DNA of 64,000 bases. It comes from an uncultured Clostridia bacterium (GTDB lineage: Bacteria; Bacillota; Clostridia; Christensenellales; CAG-138). Position numbers and translations under genes: made by a program. The first letter of the stretch is position 1. Every line of letters begins with the position of its first letter. Shown here one piece after another: positions 1-9,157 of this stretch. Below the pieces are notes generated by a model that was given only the letters and a program-made list of their open reading frames with translations, was not told where the DNA came from and did no database searches. The stretch is from contig CAMVMM010000012.1 of NCBI GenBank assembly GCA_947168565.1, positions 1 to 64,000 of the forward strand. Reading direction: 5' to 3'.

Positions 1-52
1 GGGTCTTTGAAGCGGGATGGCGCGGGTCTTTGAAGCGGGAAGGCGCGGGTTT
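1..52. repeat. 23-bp direct repeat, about 2.3 copies
   Basis: A unit starting GGGTCTTTGAAGCGGGA begins at positions 1, 24 and 47, so the period is 23 bp; the third copy breaks up after about 6 bases. The array may continue to the left of the window. No gene is seen on it. Confidence 0.8.
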
Positions 53-67
53 TTGGAAATCAATCTA

Positions 68-92
68 TGAAAAAGAGCGCCGAAGCGCTCCT
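68..92 (-). terminator. Intrinsic terminator of the lipoprotein gene
   Basis: Read on the minus strand, GAGCGC-TTCG-GCGCTC (75-90) forms a 6-bp stem with a stable UUCG tetraloop, followed by a run of five T (70-74). It lies about 175 bp past the stop codon of the minus-strand lipoprotein gene, so the tandem repeats between them would be transcribed as a 3' untranslated region. Confidence 0.75.
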
Positions 93-140
93 TGTGATGA
101 AGATTTAAATGTCACTTGTCTGCGGGAAAGCCGACTCGGC

Positions 141-176
141 GGAATTCGGCGCGGAATCCGGCGCGGAATTCGGCAC
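141..176. repeat. 12-bp tandem repeat, 3 copies
   Basis: GGAATTCGGCGC, GGAATCCGGCGC and GGAATTCGGCAC follow each other without spacing at 141, 153 and 165. It abuts the 42-bp repeat that starts at 177. Confidence 0.85.
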
Positions 177-302
177 AGCATTATGCCTTTGCCTGCGCTT
201 GATCGACAATGCGGCAACAGCATTATGCCTTTGCCTGCGCCTGATCGACGATGCGGCAACAGCATTATGCCTTTGCCTGCGCCTGATCGATGATGCGGCA
301 GA
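177..302. repeat. 42-bp tandem repeat, 3 copies, spanning a stop codon
   Basis: Three head-to-tail units start with AGCATTATGCC at 177, 219 and 261. Units differ at a few bases only. The third unit encodes the last residues (IIDQAQAKA) and stop codon of the minus-strand lipoprotein; the other two repeat this coding end, including the stop, in the 3' untranslated region. The period is 14 codons, and the array runs directly into the 12-bp repeat. Confidence 0.9.
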
Positions 303-843
303 TGAATGAATAAAGCGCATCCCGAACATCGGAACGAAGCTTGGCAACCTCGTCCGAAGGGAGGAGCTTGCCCTGATCGAAGGTAGCGTCAACGGTATAC
401 TCATAACCGTTTATATGGACGGAGAACGAATCGGAATATGCCTTCTCCAAATCGTAGGAAGATGTAGCGATCTTCACTCCGTTGTATTCCAGATAATCCA
501 GAGGATTTGCACAATTGAGAATACCACGGCAACAGCTAAGCGCGAAGCTCATTTTATTGCCGTTAAGCCGGCCTTCTCCGGTTGCGACATAGCCTATAGT
601 GGGAGTGCTGTGATTGGCATTTACATGCTCAAGCTTATACTCCATGGCGGATTCATCGGGGTTAAAGCAGGAAATGTCGGGGTAAAGGATCCCGCTCTCT
701 CCGTTGAACTGCCGCTGTATCTCCGCGTACGAAGAAACGCGCCTGAACGGAGTGGAGCCAAAGTTGCACGCAAGGACGGAGGAAAGGAGCAGAGCCATCG
801 CCGCAAGCACGGCTAAGCATAGTCGGTGGTTTGTTCTTTTCAT
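265..843 (-). CDS. Predicted lipoprotein, unknown function
   Basis: A 192-aa protein that I do not recognise. It starts with a lipoprotein signal peptide: basic MKRTNHR, a hydrophobic stretch at about residues 8-24, and a lipobox SVLAC with the lipidated Cys at residue 26, so it should be anchored on the outer face of the membrane. The ATG at 843 is chosen because AAGGAGG stands just upstream and the signal peptide begins there; the frame stays open further upstream but without a start signal. It is transcribed away from the ribosomal block from its own promoter at 914-942. Its 3' end lies in the innermost copy of a 42-bp tandem repeat. Confidence 0.8.
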   Translation of the reverse strand: MKRTNHRLCLAVLAAMALLLSSVLACNFGSTPFRRVSSYAEIQRQFNGESGILYPDISCFNPDESAMEYKLEHVNANHSTPTIGYVATGEGRLNGNKMSFALSCCRGILNCANPLDYLEYNGVKIATSSYDLEKAYSDSFSVHINGYEYTVDATFDQGKLLPSDEVAKLRSDVRDALYSFICRIIDQAQAKA

Positions 844-913
844 TTTGAGGCCTCCTTGTGGTTTGATGCATTGGGCAAACCGAACCGCGAAGCGAGCACG
901 GTCGCCCGATGAC

Positions 914-942
914 ATTATATTATACCGCAGAAACGCCGTCAA
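914..942 (-). promoter_or_regulatory. Sigma-A-type promoter of the lipoprotein gene
   Basis: On the minus strand TTGACG (937-942) and TATAAT (914-919) are 17 bp apart, about 70 bp upstream of the lipoprotein start codon. A second TATAAT overlaps it at 919-924. Between here and the rpsJ promoter (943-1125) I see no gene, only AT-rich sequence. Confidence 0.75.
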
Positions 943-1125
943 GTAATTTTCGTATAGTTCACAAAGAATTAACAAATCGAGAAACCGATCACCCGATCGA
1001 TAATTGTAATTAAAAAATCGATCTCCCAAACACCCGCCGTGAGCGAAAATCATAAACCTATGCAAGCGCCGGGAGCAATGAAGGCGAAAACGGGCAAATA
1101 TATTTGAAAATGCTTGAAAAACGGA

Positions 1126-1154
1126 TTGACAAGGCGGGACAGAGAGCGTATAAT
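1126..1154 (+). promoter_or_regulatory. Consensus promoter of the S10-spc-alpha operon
   Basis: TTGACA (1126-1131) and TATAAT (1149-1154) are separated by exactly 17 bp, a perfect sigma-A match. Transcription would start near 1161, giving a leader of about 340 nt before rpsJ. Confidence 0.9.
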
Positions 1155-1160
1155 TAGAGC

Positions 1161-1500
1161 GTTCGCGCTTTAGGGGCGTATTATGCCTGCGCAGGCCTAA
1201 TCTCCGCTCGTCATGCTGACAAATGCCGCGAACCTCTGAACGGGGTCTTATCAGCCCCGGCTCATCTCCCTGCGGGAGGTTGCCGGTTGCCAATCCGGGT
1301 AATTCGCGCAGGAGAAGCTCGGCTCGACCGAGCGCCCTTGATAACGCTTTTATGCCAAGTTACTCCGCATAAAATGCGTGCGCGTCAAGGTGGAGCAAAA
1401 GCTCCGCCGTTCGTTTTTAAGATGAGAACGCACGGCAGGGTGTACTGCTCAAGCTCGTGTGCGGCGATAACCGCACGAAATATTATTAAGGAGCATAAAA
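1161..1500 (+). promoter_or_regulatory. Long structured leader of rpsJ with attenuator-like hairpin
   Basis: The untranslated leader is full of perfect short stems: GCCTGC/GCAGGC at 1185-1196, GCTCGG/CCGAGC at 1317-1333, TTTTATGC/GCATAAAA at 1348-1374. A final stem, GGTGGAGC/GCTCCGCC with an AAAA loop (1389-1408), is followed by GTTCGTTTTT. The last one looks like an intrinsic terminator placed about 80 bp before rpsJ, so termination/antitermination control of the whole operon is possible. This leader does not match a ribosomal leader that I know in Firmicutes; the function is inference. Confidence 0.55.
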
Positions 1501-1809
1501 ATGGCAAACACTCGTATCAGGATCAAGCTCAAGGCGTATGAGCACAACCTCATCGACCAGAGCGCAGAGAAGATCGTCGAAACCGCGAGAAGGACCGGCG
1601 CCAGAGTTTCCGGCCCCATCCCGCTTCCGACGGAGAAGGAGATCGTAACCATCCTTCGCGCACCCCATAAGTACAAGGATTCAAGAGAACAGTTTGAAAT
1701 GCGCACCCATAAGCGCCTTATCGACATCCTTCAGCCCTCGGCAAAGACCGTGGACGCGCTGATGAAGCTGGATCTTCCCGCCGGCGTCGATATCGAGATC
1801 AAGCTGTGA
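1501..1809 (+). CDS. rpsJ: 30S ribosomal protein S10
   Basis: A 102-aa protein, the usual S10 length, opening [19 protein letters not shown], the family signature; the loop ending in HKRLIDI is also present. S10 sits in the head of the small subunit and, with NusB, takes part in transcription antitermination. First gene of the S10 cluster, behind AAGGAG and the 340-nt leader; rplC follows after 16 bp. Confidence 0.98.
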   Translation: MANTRIRIKLKAYEHNLIDQSAEKIVETARRTGARVSGPIPLPTEKEIVTILRAPHKYKDSREQFEMRTHKRLIDILQPSAKTVDALMKLDLPAGVDIEIKL

Positions 1810-1825
1810 TTTCGGAGGTAGAGAC

Positions 1826-2452
1826 ATGAAACAGGCAATTCTGGGCAAGAAGATCGGCATGACTCAGGTTTTCAATGAGGATGGCACGATGACTCCCGTA
1901 ACGGTAGTGCTGGCAGGTCCCTGCCCCGTTACTCAGATCAAGACCGTTGAGCACGACGGCTATGAAGCGGTTCAGATGGCTTTCGCGCCCGTTCGCGCAA
2001 AGCTCATCACCAGGCCTCAGCTCGGTCATCTCAAAAAGGCGGGCGTTGAAGCCCACCGCTACGTCAAGGAATTCAAGCTTGACAACGCCGCAAGCTACAC
2101 CGTCGGCACCGTTATCAAGGCGGACACCTTCGCAAAGGGCGACCACGTGGACGTTACCGGCACCAGCAAGGGCAAGGGCTTCGCGGGCGCGATCAAGCGC
2201 TGGAATCAGGCCAGGGGCCGCAAGACCCACGGCTCGCATTCCTACCGCGTTGCGGGCTCCATGGGCGCCTGCACCTATCCCGGCGAGGTTTTCAAAACCA
2301 AGCACCTTCCCGGCCACATGGGCCACGAGCGTGTGACGGTTCAGAATCTCGAGATCGTCCGTGCCGACGCAGAGCGCAACCTGCTGCTCATCAAGGGCGC
2401 GATCCCCGGAGCCAAGGGCGGCCTCGTGCTCGTCCGCAGCACTGTAAAGTAA
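1826..2452 (+). CDS. rplC: 50S ribosomal protein L3
   Basis: A 208-aa protein starting MKQAILGKKIGMTQVF, typical for L3, with the conserved loop GRKTHGSHSYRVAGSMGAC (about residues 132-150) that reaches towards the peptidyl transferase centre and the GHMGHERVTVQN block. L3 binds 23S rRNA early in assembly. A GGAGG site precedes the ATG; it is followed after 13 bp by rplD in the standard S10 gene order. Confidence 0.98.
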   Translation: MKQAILGKKIGMTQVFNEDGTMTPVTVVLAGPCPVTQIKTVEHDGYEAVQMAFAPVRAKLITRPQLGHLKKAGVEAHRYVKEFKLDNAASYTVGTVIKADTFAKGDHVDVTGTSKGKGFAGAIKRWNQARGRKTHGSHSYRVAGSMGACTYPGEVFKTKHLPGHMGHERVTVQNLEIVRADAERNLLLIKGAIPGAKGGLVLVRSTVK

Positions 2453-2465
2453 GGAGGATCACACA

Positions 2466-3086
2466 ATGCCTAATGTAGCTATCATGAATATTTCCGGCAG
2501 CAAGGTCGGCAATATGGAGCTTTCCGAGGCCGTTTTCGGTCAGGAAATAAACGTTCCCGCGATGCACGCCTACGTTACCGCGTACCTCGCAAATCAGCGC
2601 CAGGGCACCCAGAGCGCCAAGACCCGCGCGGAAGTTTCCGGCGGCGGCAAGAAGCCCTGGAGGCAGAAGGGCACCGGCCGCGCACGTCAGGGCTCCACCC
2701 GCTCCCCGCAGTGGACCCACGGCGGCGTTGTGTTCGCTCCCAAGCCCCGCGATTATCGCCTGAGCCTCAACAAGAAGCTCAAGAGGGTCGCTCTTAAATC
2801 CGCCCTCTCCGCGAAGGTCGCATCCGAGAAGTTCATCGTTCTCGACTCCCTCAAGCTGAGCGCTCCCAAGACCCGCGAAATGGTCAAGGTGCTTGAAAAC
2901 CTCAAGGTCAAAAACGCGCTCATCATCACCCCCGCTGTGGACGAAGCCGTGGTTCGCGCCGCGAACAACATCCAGGGCGTGCAGACCACCACGGTCGGCA
3001 CTCTGAACACCTACGAGGTGCTCAAGTACGACGCCGTTATCGCCACCCGCGACGCAGTCGAGAAGGTCGAGGAGGTATACGCATAA
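2466..3086 (+). CDS. rplD: 50S ribosomal protein L4
   Basis: A 206-aa L4 of normal length. The long exit-tunnel loop is clear (GGGKKPWRQKGTGRARQGS, near residues 59-77), followed by the globular domain. L4 lines the peptide exit tunnel; in Gammaproteobacteria it also represses the S10 operon, which is not established for Clostridia. Its TAA stop overlaps the ATG of rplW by one base (TAATG), so the two are probably translationally coupled. Confidence 0.98.
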   Translation: MPNVAIMNISGSKVGNMELSEAVFGQEINVPAMHAYVTAYLANQRQGTQSAKTRAEVSGGGKKPWRQKGTGRARQGSTRSPQWTHGGVVFAPKPRDYRLSLNKKLKRVALKSALSAKVASEKFIVLDSLKLSAPKTREMVKVLENLKVKNALIITPAVDEAVVRAANNIQGVQTTTVGTLNTYEVLKYDAVIATRDAVEKVEEVYA

Positions 3087-3379
3087 TGAACGCTCACGAC
3101 ATCATCATCAAGCCCGTTCTCACCGAGAAGAGCTACGAAGCCATCGCCGAGAAGACCTACGTCTTCATCGTTGCAAAGAAGGCGGGCAAGACCGAGATCA
3201 AGCAGGCCATCGAAACCATCTTCGACGGCGTGAAGGTCGAAAGGGTCAACACCGTAAATCAGCTTGGCAAGGTAAAGAGGCAGGGCCTGCACTCCGGCCG
3301 CCGCCCCTCCACCAAGAAGGCTTACATCACGCTGACGAAGGATTCCAAGACCATCGAAGCCTTCGACAACATGCAGTAA
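3086..3379 (+). CDS. rplW: 50S ribosomal protein L23
   Basis: A 97-aa L23 with the N-terminal hallmark [15 protein letters not shown] and the [13 protein letters not shown] loop. L23 sits at the tunnel exit and is the docking site for trigger factor and the signal recognition particle. Its start overlaps the rplD stop by one base; rplB follows after 16 bp behind AGGAGG. Confidence 0.98.
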   Translation: MNAHDIIIKPVLTEKSYEAIAEKTYVFIVAKKAGKTEIKQAIETIFDGVKVERVNTVNQLGKVKRQGLHSGRRPSTKKAYITLTKDSKTIEAFDNMQ

Positions 3380-3395
3380 TAGGAGGAGACATAAA

Positions 3396-4229
3396 ATGGC
3401 AATCAGAAAGATTAAGCCCATCACTCCGGGTCAGCGTTTTATGACGGTCTCCACCTATGAGGAGATCACCTGCAAGACCCCCGAGCGCTCCCTTATGGAG
3501 AGCCTGAACAGCAAGGCGGGCCGCAACCATCACGGCAGGATCACCGTCCGTCACCGCGGCGGCGGCGCAAAGCGCCAGTACCGCATCATCGACTTCAAGC
3601 GCAATAAGGACAATATCCCCGCCAAGGTCGCCACGATCGAATACGATCCCAACCGCACCGCGAATATCGCCCTTCTGCACTATGTGGACGGCGAAAAGCG
3701 CTACATCATCGCTCCCTACGGCCTGAAGGTCGGCGAGATGATCGTTTCCGGCGAGAACGCCGATATCAAGGTCGGCAACGCGCTTCCCCTGCGCAGCATC
3801 CCCGTTGGCACCATGATCCACTGCATCGAGCTTCTGCCCGGCAAGGGCGCCCAGCTCGTCCGCAGCGCGGGCAACGCCGCTCAGCTTCTTGCCAAGGAAG
3901 GCAAGTACGCGCAGGTCCGTCTTCCCAGCGGCGAGGTTCGCCTCGTTCCCATGGGCTGCAAGGCGACCATCGGCCAGGTCGGCAATATCGACTTCGGCAA
4001 CATCAAGCTCGGTAAGGCGGGCAGAAAGCGCCACATGGGCTTCCGTCCCACCGTTCGCGGCTCCGTTATGAACCCGAACGACCATCCCCACGGCGGCGGT
4101 GAGGGCAAATCGCCCATCGGTCGTCCCGGCCCCGTCACTCCTTGGGGTAAGCCCGCTCTTGGCTACAAGACCAGGAAGACCAAGAATATCAACAATAAGT
4201 ACATCATCCGCCGCAGGGACGGCAAGTGA
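3396..4229 (+). CDS. rplB: 50S ribosomal protein L2
   Basis: A 277-aa L2, full length. It shows the RNA-binding block [20 protein letters not shown] (around residues 43-62) and the conserved [12 protein letters not shown] segment near residue 226, whose His is close to the peptidyl transferase centre. L2 is needed for subunit association and peptide bond formation. Standard place between rplW and rpsS. Confidence 0.98.
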   Translation: MAIRKIKPITPGQRFMTVSTYEEITCKTPERSLMESLNSKAGRNHHGRITVRHRGGGAKRQYRIIDFKRNKDNIPAKVATIEYDPNRTANIALLHYVDGEKRYIIAPYGLKVGEMIVSGENADIKVGNALPLRSIPVGTMIHCIELLPGKGAQLVRSAGNAAQLLAKEGKYAQVRLPSGEVRLVPMGCKATIGQVGNIDFGNIKLGKAGRKRHMGFRPTVRGSVMNPNDHPHGGGEGKSPIGRPGPVTPWGKPALGYKTRKTKNINNKYIIRRRDGK

Positions 4230-4253
4230 TCGACAGAAGGGAGATAATTATTC

Positions 4254-4535
4254 ATGAGTAGGTCAATCAAGAAAGGACCCTTTGTGAGCGAAAGGCTGCT
4301 TGCCCGCGTCGTGGCTATGAACGAATCCGGCAAGAAGTCCGTACTCAAGACCTGGTCCAGAGCATCCACCATCTTCCCCGAAATGATCGGTCACACCATC
4401 GCCGTTCACGACGGCCGCAAGCACGTTCCGGTTTACGTAACCGAGGACATGGTCGGCCACAAGCTTGGCGAGTTCGCACCCACGAGGACCTTCCGCGGCC
4501 ATCGCGGCTCGGAAAAGGGCACCCGCGGCAAGTAA
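4254..4535 (+). CDS. rpsS: 30S ribosomal protein S19
   Basis: A 93-aa S19 opening [19 protein letters not shown], with the conserved [16 protein letters not shown] block near the C-terminus. It forms a complex with S13 in the head of the small subunit. GGGAG precedes the ATG. It lies 24 bp after rplB and 14 bp before rplV. Confidence 0.98.
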   Translation: MSRSIKKGPFVSERLLARVVAMNESGKKSVLKTWSRASTIFPEMIGHTIAVHDGRKHVPVYVTEDMVGHKLGEFAPTRTFRGHRGSEKGTRGK

Positions 4536-4549
4536 GAGGAGGCGCACAA

Positions 4550-4936
4550 ATGGCACTTAGATCCAAAGAAAAAGCAGCAGCCCGCAAGGAAAACGCAGAA
4601 AAGCGCCCCCATGCGACGGCTAAATACATCCGCATTTCCTCCCGCAAGGTGAAGGTCGTTATCGACCTCATCCGCGGCAAGAACGTTGAAGAGGCCGAGG
4701 CCATTCTGATGTACACCCCCAAGGCGGCATCCGAGCCCACCCTCAAGCTGCTTCGCAGCGCGATAGCGAATGCGGAAAACAACCTCGACATGAGCCGCGA
4801 CACGCTCTACGTCGCCGAGGTTTACGCGAACCAGGGTCCCACCCTCCGCCGTTACCGTCCCCGTTCCCGCGGCAGCGCAACCAGAATCAGGAAGCGCACC
4901 AGCCACATCACCATCATCCTGGACGAGAAGAAATAA
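4550..4936 (+). CDS. rplV: 50S ribosomal protein L22
   Basis: A 128-aa L22. After a short Lys/Ala-rich N-terminus comes [20 protein letters not shown], typical of the family, and at the end the beta-hairpin that reaches into the exit tunnel ([20 protein letters not shown]), where macrolide resistance changes map in other bacteria. It is followed by rpsC after 12 bp. Confidence 0.97.
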   Translation: MALRSKEKAAARKENAEKRPHATAKYIRISSRKVKVVIDLIRGKNVEEAEAILMYTPKAASEPTLKLLRSAIANAENNLDMSRDTLYVAEVYANQGPTLRRYRPRSRGSATRIRKRTSHITIILDEKK

Positions 4937-4948
4937 GGAGGAAGTAAA

Positions 4949-5599
4949 ATGGGACAGAAAGTTAATCCGAATGGCTTCCGCGTCGGCGTCATCAGGGATT
5001 GGAACACTCGCTGGTACGCAAACAAGAAGGACTTCGCGGACTACCTCATCGAGGATAAGAAGATCAGGGACTTCCTGAAGCAAAAATACTACGAAGCCGG
5101 CATCGCCAAGATCGATATCGCCCGCGCAGCCGGTAAGGTCACCGTCAGCATCCATACCGCCCGTCCCGGCCTGCTTATCGGCAAGGGCGGCGTAGGCGTG
5201 GACGCGATCCGCGCGGAGCTTGCGGCTCTTGTGAACCGCACCGCGAACGTGAACATCATCGAGGTTCGCAACTTCGATGCAAACGCTCAGCTCGTTGCGG
5301 AGAGCATCGCCGCTCAGCTCGAAAAGAGGACTTCCTTCCGCAGGGCTATGAAGCAGGCTCTCAGCCGCGCAATGAAGGCGGGCGCAAAGGGCATCAAGGT
5401 GAAGTGCGGCGGCCGTCTCGGCGGCGCCGAGATCGCTCGCACCGAGGGCTACAACGAGGGCTCCACCCCCCTTCAGACCATCCGCGCCGACATCGAATAC
5501 GGCTTTGCGGAGGCAAAGACCACCTACGGCCGCATCGGCATCAAGGTTTGGATCTACAAGGGTGAAGTTCTGGGCCGCGCAAGGGCCAAGAAAGCGTAA
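4949..5599 (+). CDS. rpsC: 30S ribosomal protein S3
   Basis: A 216-aa S3 starting [18 protein letters not shown]. The type II KH RNA-binding domain with its [15 protein letters not shown] loop lies near residues 70-84, followed by the C-terminal domain ([18 protein letters not shown]). S3 forms part of the mRNA entry channel and its helicase activity. Normal gene order and spacing, GGAGG at the start. Confidence 0.98.
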   Translation: MGQKVNPNGFRVGVIRDWNTRWYANKKDFADYLIEDKKIRDFLKQKYYEAGIAKIDIARAAGKVTVSIHTARPGLLIGKGGVGVDAIRAELAALVNRTANVNIIEVRNFDANAQLVAESIAAQLEKRTSFRRAMKQALSRAMKAGAKGIKVKCGGRLGGAEIARTEGYNEGSTPLQTIRADIEYGFAEAKTTYGRIGIKVWIYKGEVLGRARAKKA

Positions 5600-5613
5600 G
5601 GAGGATTTGACAC

Positions 5614-6054
5614 ATGTTAATGCCTAAGAGAGTTAAGCGCCGCAGGGTGCATCGTGGCCGCATGAAGGGCACGGCTCAGCGTGGTAACAGGATCGCTTAC
5701 GGCGAATACGGTCTCGTTGCAATGGAGCCCGCATGGGTCACCAGCAACCAGATCGAGGCGTCGCGTGTTGCGATGACCCGTTACATGAAGCGTGCAGGTA
5801 AGGTTTGGGTCGATATCTTCCCCGACAAGCCCGTCACCGAAAAGCCCGCCGAGACCCGCATGGGCTCCGGTAAAGGTTCTCCCGAGTATTGGGTAGCGGT
5901 GGTTAAGCCCGGCAGAGTCCTCTTTGAGGTCGCCGGCGTTGACGAAGCCACCGCACGCGAGGCGCTCCGCCTTGCGATGCACAAGCTTCCCCTCAAGTGC
6001 AAGTTTATGAAGAAGCCCGTTGAGGCGGAAGAAAAGGTTGAAGCGGAGGAATAA
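5614..6054 (+). CDS. rplP: 50S ribosomal protein L16
   Basis: A 146-aa L16 beginning [19 protein letters not shown]. Translation may start at 5614 or at the next ATG, 5620; the GGAGGA site 9-13 bases upstream favours the first. L16 organises the A-site side of the peptidyl transferase centre; the [22 protein letters not shown] region is typical. It ends with an acidic tail ([10 protein letters not shown]) longer than in most L16. Confidence 0.97.
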   Translation: MLMPKRVKRRRVHRGRMKGTAQRGNRIAYGEYGLVAMEPAWVTSNQIEASRVAMTRYMKRAGKVWVDIFPDKPVTEKPAETRMGSGKGSPEYWVAVVKPGRVLFEVAGVDEATAREALRLAMHKLPLKCKFMKKPVEAEEKVEAEE

Positions 6055-6057
6055 GCA

Positions 6058-6252
6058 ATGAATAAGAAAGAATGGGAAAAGCTCACGCAGCTCAGCGTTG
6101 AGGAGCTCAAGGCCAAGGAAAATGAGCTCAAGGCCGAACTCTTCAATCTCAGGTTCCGCCACGCAACCGGTCAGCTCAATAACCCGATGCTTCTCAAGCA
6201 GACCAAGCGCGACATCGCAAGGGTCAAGACCCTCATCAACAGCCGTGCTTAA
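6058..6252 (+). CDS. rpmC: 50S ribosomal protein L29
   Basis: A 64-aa, all-helical L29 with [18 protein letters not shown] and the conserved [10 protein letters not shown] ending. It sits next to L23 at the tunnel exit. Only three bases separate it from the rplP stop, and it has no clear own Shine-Dalgarno outside the rplP coding end, so it is probably coupled to rplP translation. Confidence 0.97.
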   Translation: MNKKEWEKLTQLSVEELKAKENELKAELFNLRFRHATGQLNNPMLLKQTKRDIARVKTLINSRA

Positions 6253-6268
6253 TAGGGAGGATAATTAA

Positions 6269-6541
6269 ATGGAAATGAACAATGCTCCCGTCAGGGGCTT
6301 TCGCAAGACCCGCGTTGGTATCGTAACCAGCGATAAGATGGACAAAACGATCGTCGTTGCGGTCAAGACCAAGGTTCGTCATCCCCTTTACGGCAAGATG
6401 GTCAACCACACCCTCAAGGTCAAGGCGCACGACGAGAACAATGAGTGCGGTATCGGCGATACCGTCCGCATCATGGAGACCCGCCCCCTTTCCAAGGATA
6501 AGCGCTGGCGTCTCGTGAAGATCATTGAGAAGGCTAAGTAA
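6269..6541 (+). CDS. rpsQ: 30S ribosomal protein S17
   Basis: A 90-aa S17: an OB-fold RNA-binding protein with the signature [16 protein letters not shown] and the block [20 protein letters not shown]. It binds 16S rRNA early in assembly of the body of the small subunit. AGGAGG-like site 9 bases before the ATG; rplN follows after 17 bp. Confidence 0.98.
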   Translation: MEMNNAPVRGFRKTRVGIVTSDKMDKTIVVAVKTKVRHPLYGKMVNHTLKVKAHDENNECGIGDTVRIMETRPLSKDKRWRLVKIIEKAK

Positions 6542-6558
6542 GCCGTTAGGAGGACAGC

Positions 6559-6927
6559 ATGATTCAACCGCAAACCAGGTTAAAGGTTGCCGACAACAGC
6601 GGCGCCAAGGAAATTATGTGCATCCGTGTTCTTGGCGGTTCCAAGAGGAAGTTCGCAAGCATCGGCGATGTTATCGTTGCTTCCGTCAAGAGCGCTACCC
6701 CCGGCGGCGCAGTCAAGAAGAAGGATGTTGTTAAGGCAGTCGTGGTTCGCACCGTTACCGGCGTTCACCGCGAGGATGGAAGCCACATCAGGTTCGACGA
6801 TAACGCGGCCGTCATCATCAACGACCAGAAACTGCCCCGCGGCACCCGTATCTTCGGGCCCGTGGCAAGGGAGCTTCGTGAGAAGGACTACATGAAGATC
6901 GTGTCCCTCGCGCCCGAAGTGCTGTAA
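6559..6927 (+). CDS. rplN: 50S ribosomal protein L14
   Basis: A 122-aa L14 of exact family length, opening [21 protein letters not shown] with the ending [17 protein letters not shown]14 contacts 16S rRNA across the subunit interface and is the binding site of the silencing factor RsfS. It is followed after 11 bp by rplX, as usual. Confidence 0.98.
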   Translation: MIQPQTRLKVADNSGAKEIMCIRVLGGSKRKFASIGDVIVASVKSATPGGAVKKKDVVKAVVVRTVTGVHREDGSHIRFDDNAAVIINDQKLPRGTRIFGPVARELREKDYMKIVSLAPEVL

Positions 6928-6938
6928 GGAGGTAAGCT

Positions 6939-7280
6939 ATGAGCAGCAAGATGAATATTCGCACCGGCGATACGGTCATGGTCATTACCGGCGACAACAG
7001 TAAGGACGTCGGCAAGACCGGCAAGGTTCTCAAGGTTTACCCCGCTGCCCAGCGCATCGTCGTTCAGGGCAGGAATATGATCATCCGCCACACCAAGCCC
7101 CGTCAGCAGGGCCAGCAGGGCGGCAGGATCGAGCAGGAAGGCACCATCCACGTGTCCAACTGCATGCTCGTTTGCCCCAATTGCAAAAAGCCGACCCGCG
7201 TAGGCCACACCTTCATCGAGAAGGACGGCAAGCAGCGCAAGGTCCGCGTTTGCAAAAAGTGCAGCAAGAACATCGACTGA
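6939..7280 (+). CDS. rplX: 50S ribosomal protein L24, zinc-ribbon form
   Basis: A 113-aa L24 with an N-terminal KOW motif (GDTVMVITGDNSKDVGKTGK). The C-terminal half carries two Cys pairs, Cys79/Cys82 and Cys105/Cys108, spaced like a zinc ribbon, with an extra Cys at 75; many L24 proteins lack these residues. L24 starts assembly of the large subunit. The gene stands between rplN and rplE in the standard order. Confidence 0.97.
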   Translation: MSSKMNIRTGDTVMVITGDNSKDVGKTGKVLKVYPAAQRIVVQGRNMIIRHTKPRQQGQQGGRIEQEGTIHVSNCMLVCPNCKKPTRVGHTFIEKDGKQRKVRVCKKCSKNID

Positions 7281-7294
7281 GGAGGTAACTAATC

Positions 7295-7882
7295 GTGGCA
7301 AAGAAAGAAAATGCACAGCAGGCAGCAGCTTTCACCGAGCCCGCCCGTCTCCGCGTTAAATACAAGGAGATCGTTCCTCAGCTCGTTGAAAAGTTCGGCT
7401 ATAAGAACCCCATGGAGGTTCCAAAGCTTGAGAAGATAGTTCTCAACATGGGTCTTGGCGCCGAAAAGGACAATCCCAAGGGCATCGACGCGGCCGTTGC
7501 CGAGCTCGGCATCATCGCAGGCCAGAAGCCCGTTATCACCAAAGCCAAGAAGTCCGTTGCAAACTTCAAGGTCCGTCAGGGCATGAACGTTGGCGCAAAG
7601 GTCACTCTTCGCGGCGATCGTATGTACTACTTCGCGGATAAGCTTATGAACATCGTTCTGCCACGCGTGCGCGACTTCCGCGGTGTTTCCGACACCAGCT
7701 TCGACGGCCGCGGCAACTACGCGATGGGTCTGAAGGAGCAGCTGATCTTCCCCGAGATCAACTACGACGACGTTGATAAGGTTCGCGGTATGGACGTTAT
7801 CTTCGTTACCACCGCCAGGACCGATGAAGAAGCCAAGGAGCTGCTCAGGCTCCTCGGAATGCCGTTCGGCACCAATGAATAA
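7295..7882 (+). CDS. rplE: 50S ribosomal protein L5
   Basis: A 195-aa L5, somewhat longer than the usual 180 because of about 15 extra N-terminal residues ([19 protein letters not shown]). It starts with GTG at 7295 behind GGAGG. Conserved blocks: [28 protein letters not shown] and [12 protein letters not shown]5 binds 5S rRNA and contacts the P-site tRNA. Confidence 0.97.
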   Translation: MAKKENAQQAAAFTEPARLRVKYKEIVPQLVEKFGYKNPMEVPKLEKIVLNMGLGAEKDNPKGIDAAVAELGIIAGQKPVITKAKKSVANFKVRQGMNVGAKVTLRGDRMYYFADKLMNIVLPRVRDFRGVSDTSFDGRGNYAMGLKEQLIFPEINYDDVDKVRGMDVIFVTTARTDEEAKELLRLLGMPFGTNE

Positions 7883-7898
7883 TGGAGGAAAATGAGTT

Positions 7899-8084
7899 AT
7901 GGCTAAAACATCATTAAAGAATAAGCAGCAGCTGGCTCCCAAGTTTTCCACCAGGGCGTACACACGCTGCCGTATCTGCGGCAGGCCGCATTCCGTGCTT
8001 CGCAAGTATGGCATCTGCCGTATCTGCTTTAGGGAGCTCGCCTATAAGGGCGAGATCCCCGGTGTTCGCAAGGCAAGCTGGTAA
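7899..8084 (+). CDS. rpsN: 30S ribosomal protein S14, type Z
   Basis: A 61-aa short S14 with four zinc-binding Cys at 24, 27, 40 and 43 (CRICGRPH and CRICFREL). This zinc form is standard in Firmicutes; the longer cysteine-free form is induced by zinc starvation in some relatives, and no second copy is seen in this window. It lies between rplE and rpsH. Confidence 0.98.
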   Translation: MAKTSLKNKQQLAPKFSTRAYTRCRICGRPHSVLRKYGICRICFRELAYKGEIPGVRKASW

Positions 8085-8101
8085 GAAGGAGGAAAATTTC
8101 A

Positions 8102-8500
8102 ATGCTCGTAACCGATCCCATTGCTGATATGCTCACAAGGATCCGCAACGCTCTCATCGTTAAGCATGAGACCGTGCTCGTTCCCGCTTCCAACATGAAG
8201 CTCGCCATTGCGGAAATTCTCCTCAATGAAGGCTATATCAAGGGCTACACCGTGCTTGACGAGGGCGTTGAGAAAATGATGAACATCACCCTCAAGTACG
8301 GCGCGAACCGCCAGAGGGTCATCACCGGCCTCAAGCGTATCTCCAAGCCCGGCTTGCGCGTTTACGCCCGCAAGGACAAACTGCCCAAGGTCCTCAATGG
8401 ACTCGGCATCGCCATCATCTCCACCTCAAAGGGCATTATGACCGACCGCGAGGCAAGGAAGCTCGGCGTTGGCGGCGAGGTTCTCGCATACATCTGGTAA
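8102..8500 (+). CDS. rpsH: 30S ribosomal protein S8
   Basis: A 132-aa S8 with the signature [14 protein letters not shown] near the start and [20 protein letters not shown] near the end. It binds 16S rRNA helix 21; in E. coli it also represses the spc operon, which is unproven here. The gene is followed by a 102-bp gap before rplF, unusually wide for this operon and holding a GC-rich hairpin. Confidence 0.98.
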   Translation: MLVTDPIADMLTRIRNALIVKHETVLVPASNMKLAIAEILLNEGYIKGYTVLDEGVEKMMNITLKYGANRQRVITGLKRISKPGLRVYARKDKLPKVLNGLGIAIISTSKGIMTDREARKLGVGGEVLAYIW

Positions 8501-8530
8501 GTTCTTACCGCAACACTCAAAGCTGATTCC

Positions 8531-8556
8531 CTTCGCCGCGGGCCTCTGCCTGCGGC
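8531..8556 (+). promoter_or_regulatory. Hairpin in the rpsH-rplF gap
   Basis: CGCCGC and GCGGCG, 12 bases apart, form a 6-bp GC stem inside the 102-bp gap between rpsH and rplF. No T-run follows, so it is not a terminator; it could be an mRNA processing or stability element. Function is inference. Confidence 0.4.
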
Positions 8557-8602
8557 GGGGCGGGAGATAAGCATACAAACCTAAATTTTTTGGAGGTGCA
8601 AA

Positions 8603-9142
8603 ATGTCTCGAATCGGAAAACTTCCGATCACTATCCCTGCCGGAGTGACAATCACGGTTTCTGACGATAACACCGTCACCGTCAAGGGACCCAAGGGCGA
8701 GCTCACCGAGAAGATCAGCCCCAGGATCAAGGTATCCATGGATGATGGCATTCTCAAGGTGGAGCGTCCCACCGATCAGAAAGAGGATCGTTCCCTTCAC
8801 GGCCTCTCCCGTACCCTTATCAACAACATGGTCGTCGGCACCACCGCCGGCTTCGAAAAGAAGCTGGAGATCAACGGCACCGGCTACCGTGCCCAGAAGA
8901 ACGGCAACAAGCTCGTTCTGAACGTTGGTTATTCTCATCCCGTCGAATTCGAAGAAGGCGACGGCATCACCTTCGACGTTCCTGCCCCCAACAAGATCAC
9001 CGTTATGGGCATCAACAAGCAGAAGGTCGGTCAGATCGCTGCCGACGTGCGCGAGGTCCGTCCGCCCGAACCTTACAAGGGCAAGGGTATCAAGTATGAG
9101 AATGAGACCATCATCCGCAAGGAAGGCAAGACCGGTAAGTAA
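8603..9142 (+). CDS. rplF: 50S ribosomal protein L6
   Basis: A 179-aa L6 made of two similar domains. Start [15 protein letters not shown] and the C-terminal block [17 protein letters not shown] are textbook. L6 sits near the sarcin-ricin loop. A strong GGAGG site precedes the ATG. rplR follows after 15 bp. Confidence 0.98.
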   Translation: MSRIGKLPITIPAGVTITVSDDNTVTVKGPKGELTEKISPRIKVSMDDGILKVERPTDQKEDRSLHGLSRTLINNMVVGTTAGFEKKLEINGTGYRAQKNGNKLVLNVGYSHPVEFEEGDGITFDVPAPNKITVMGINKQKVGQIAADVREVRPPEPYKGKGIKYENETIIRKEGKTGK

Positions 9143-9157
9143 AGGAGTACAAGTATT

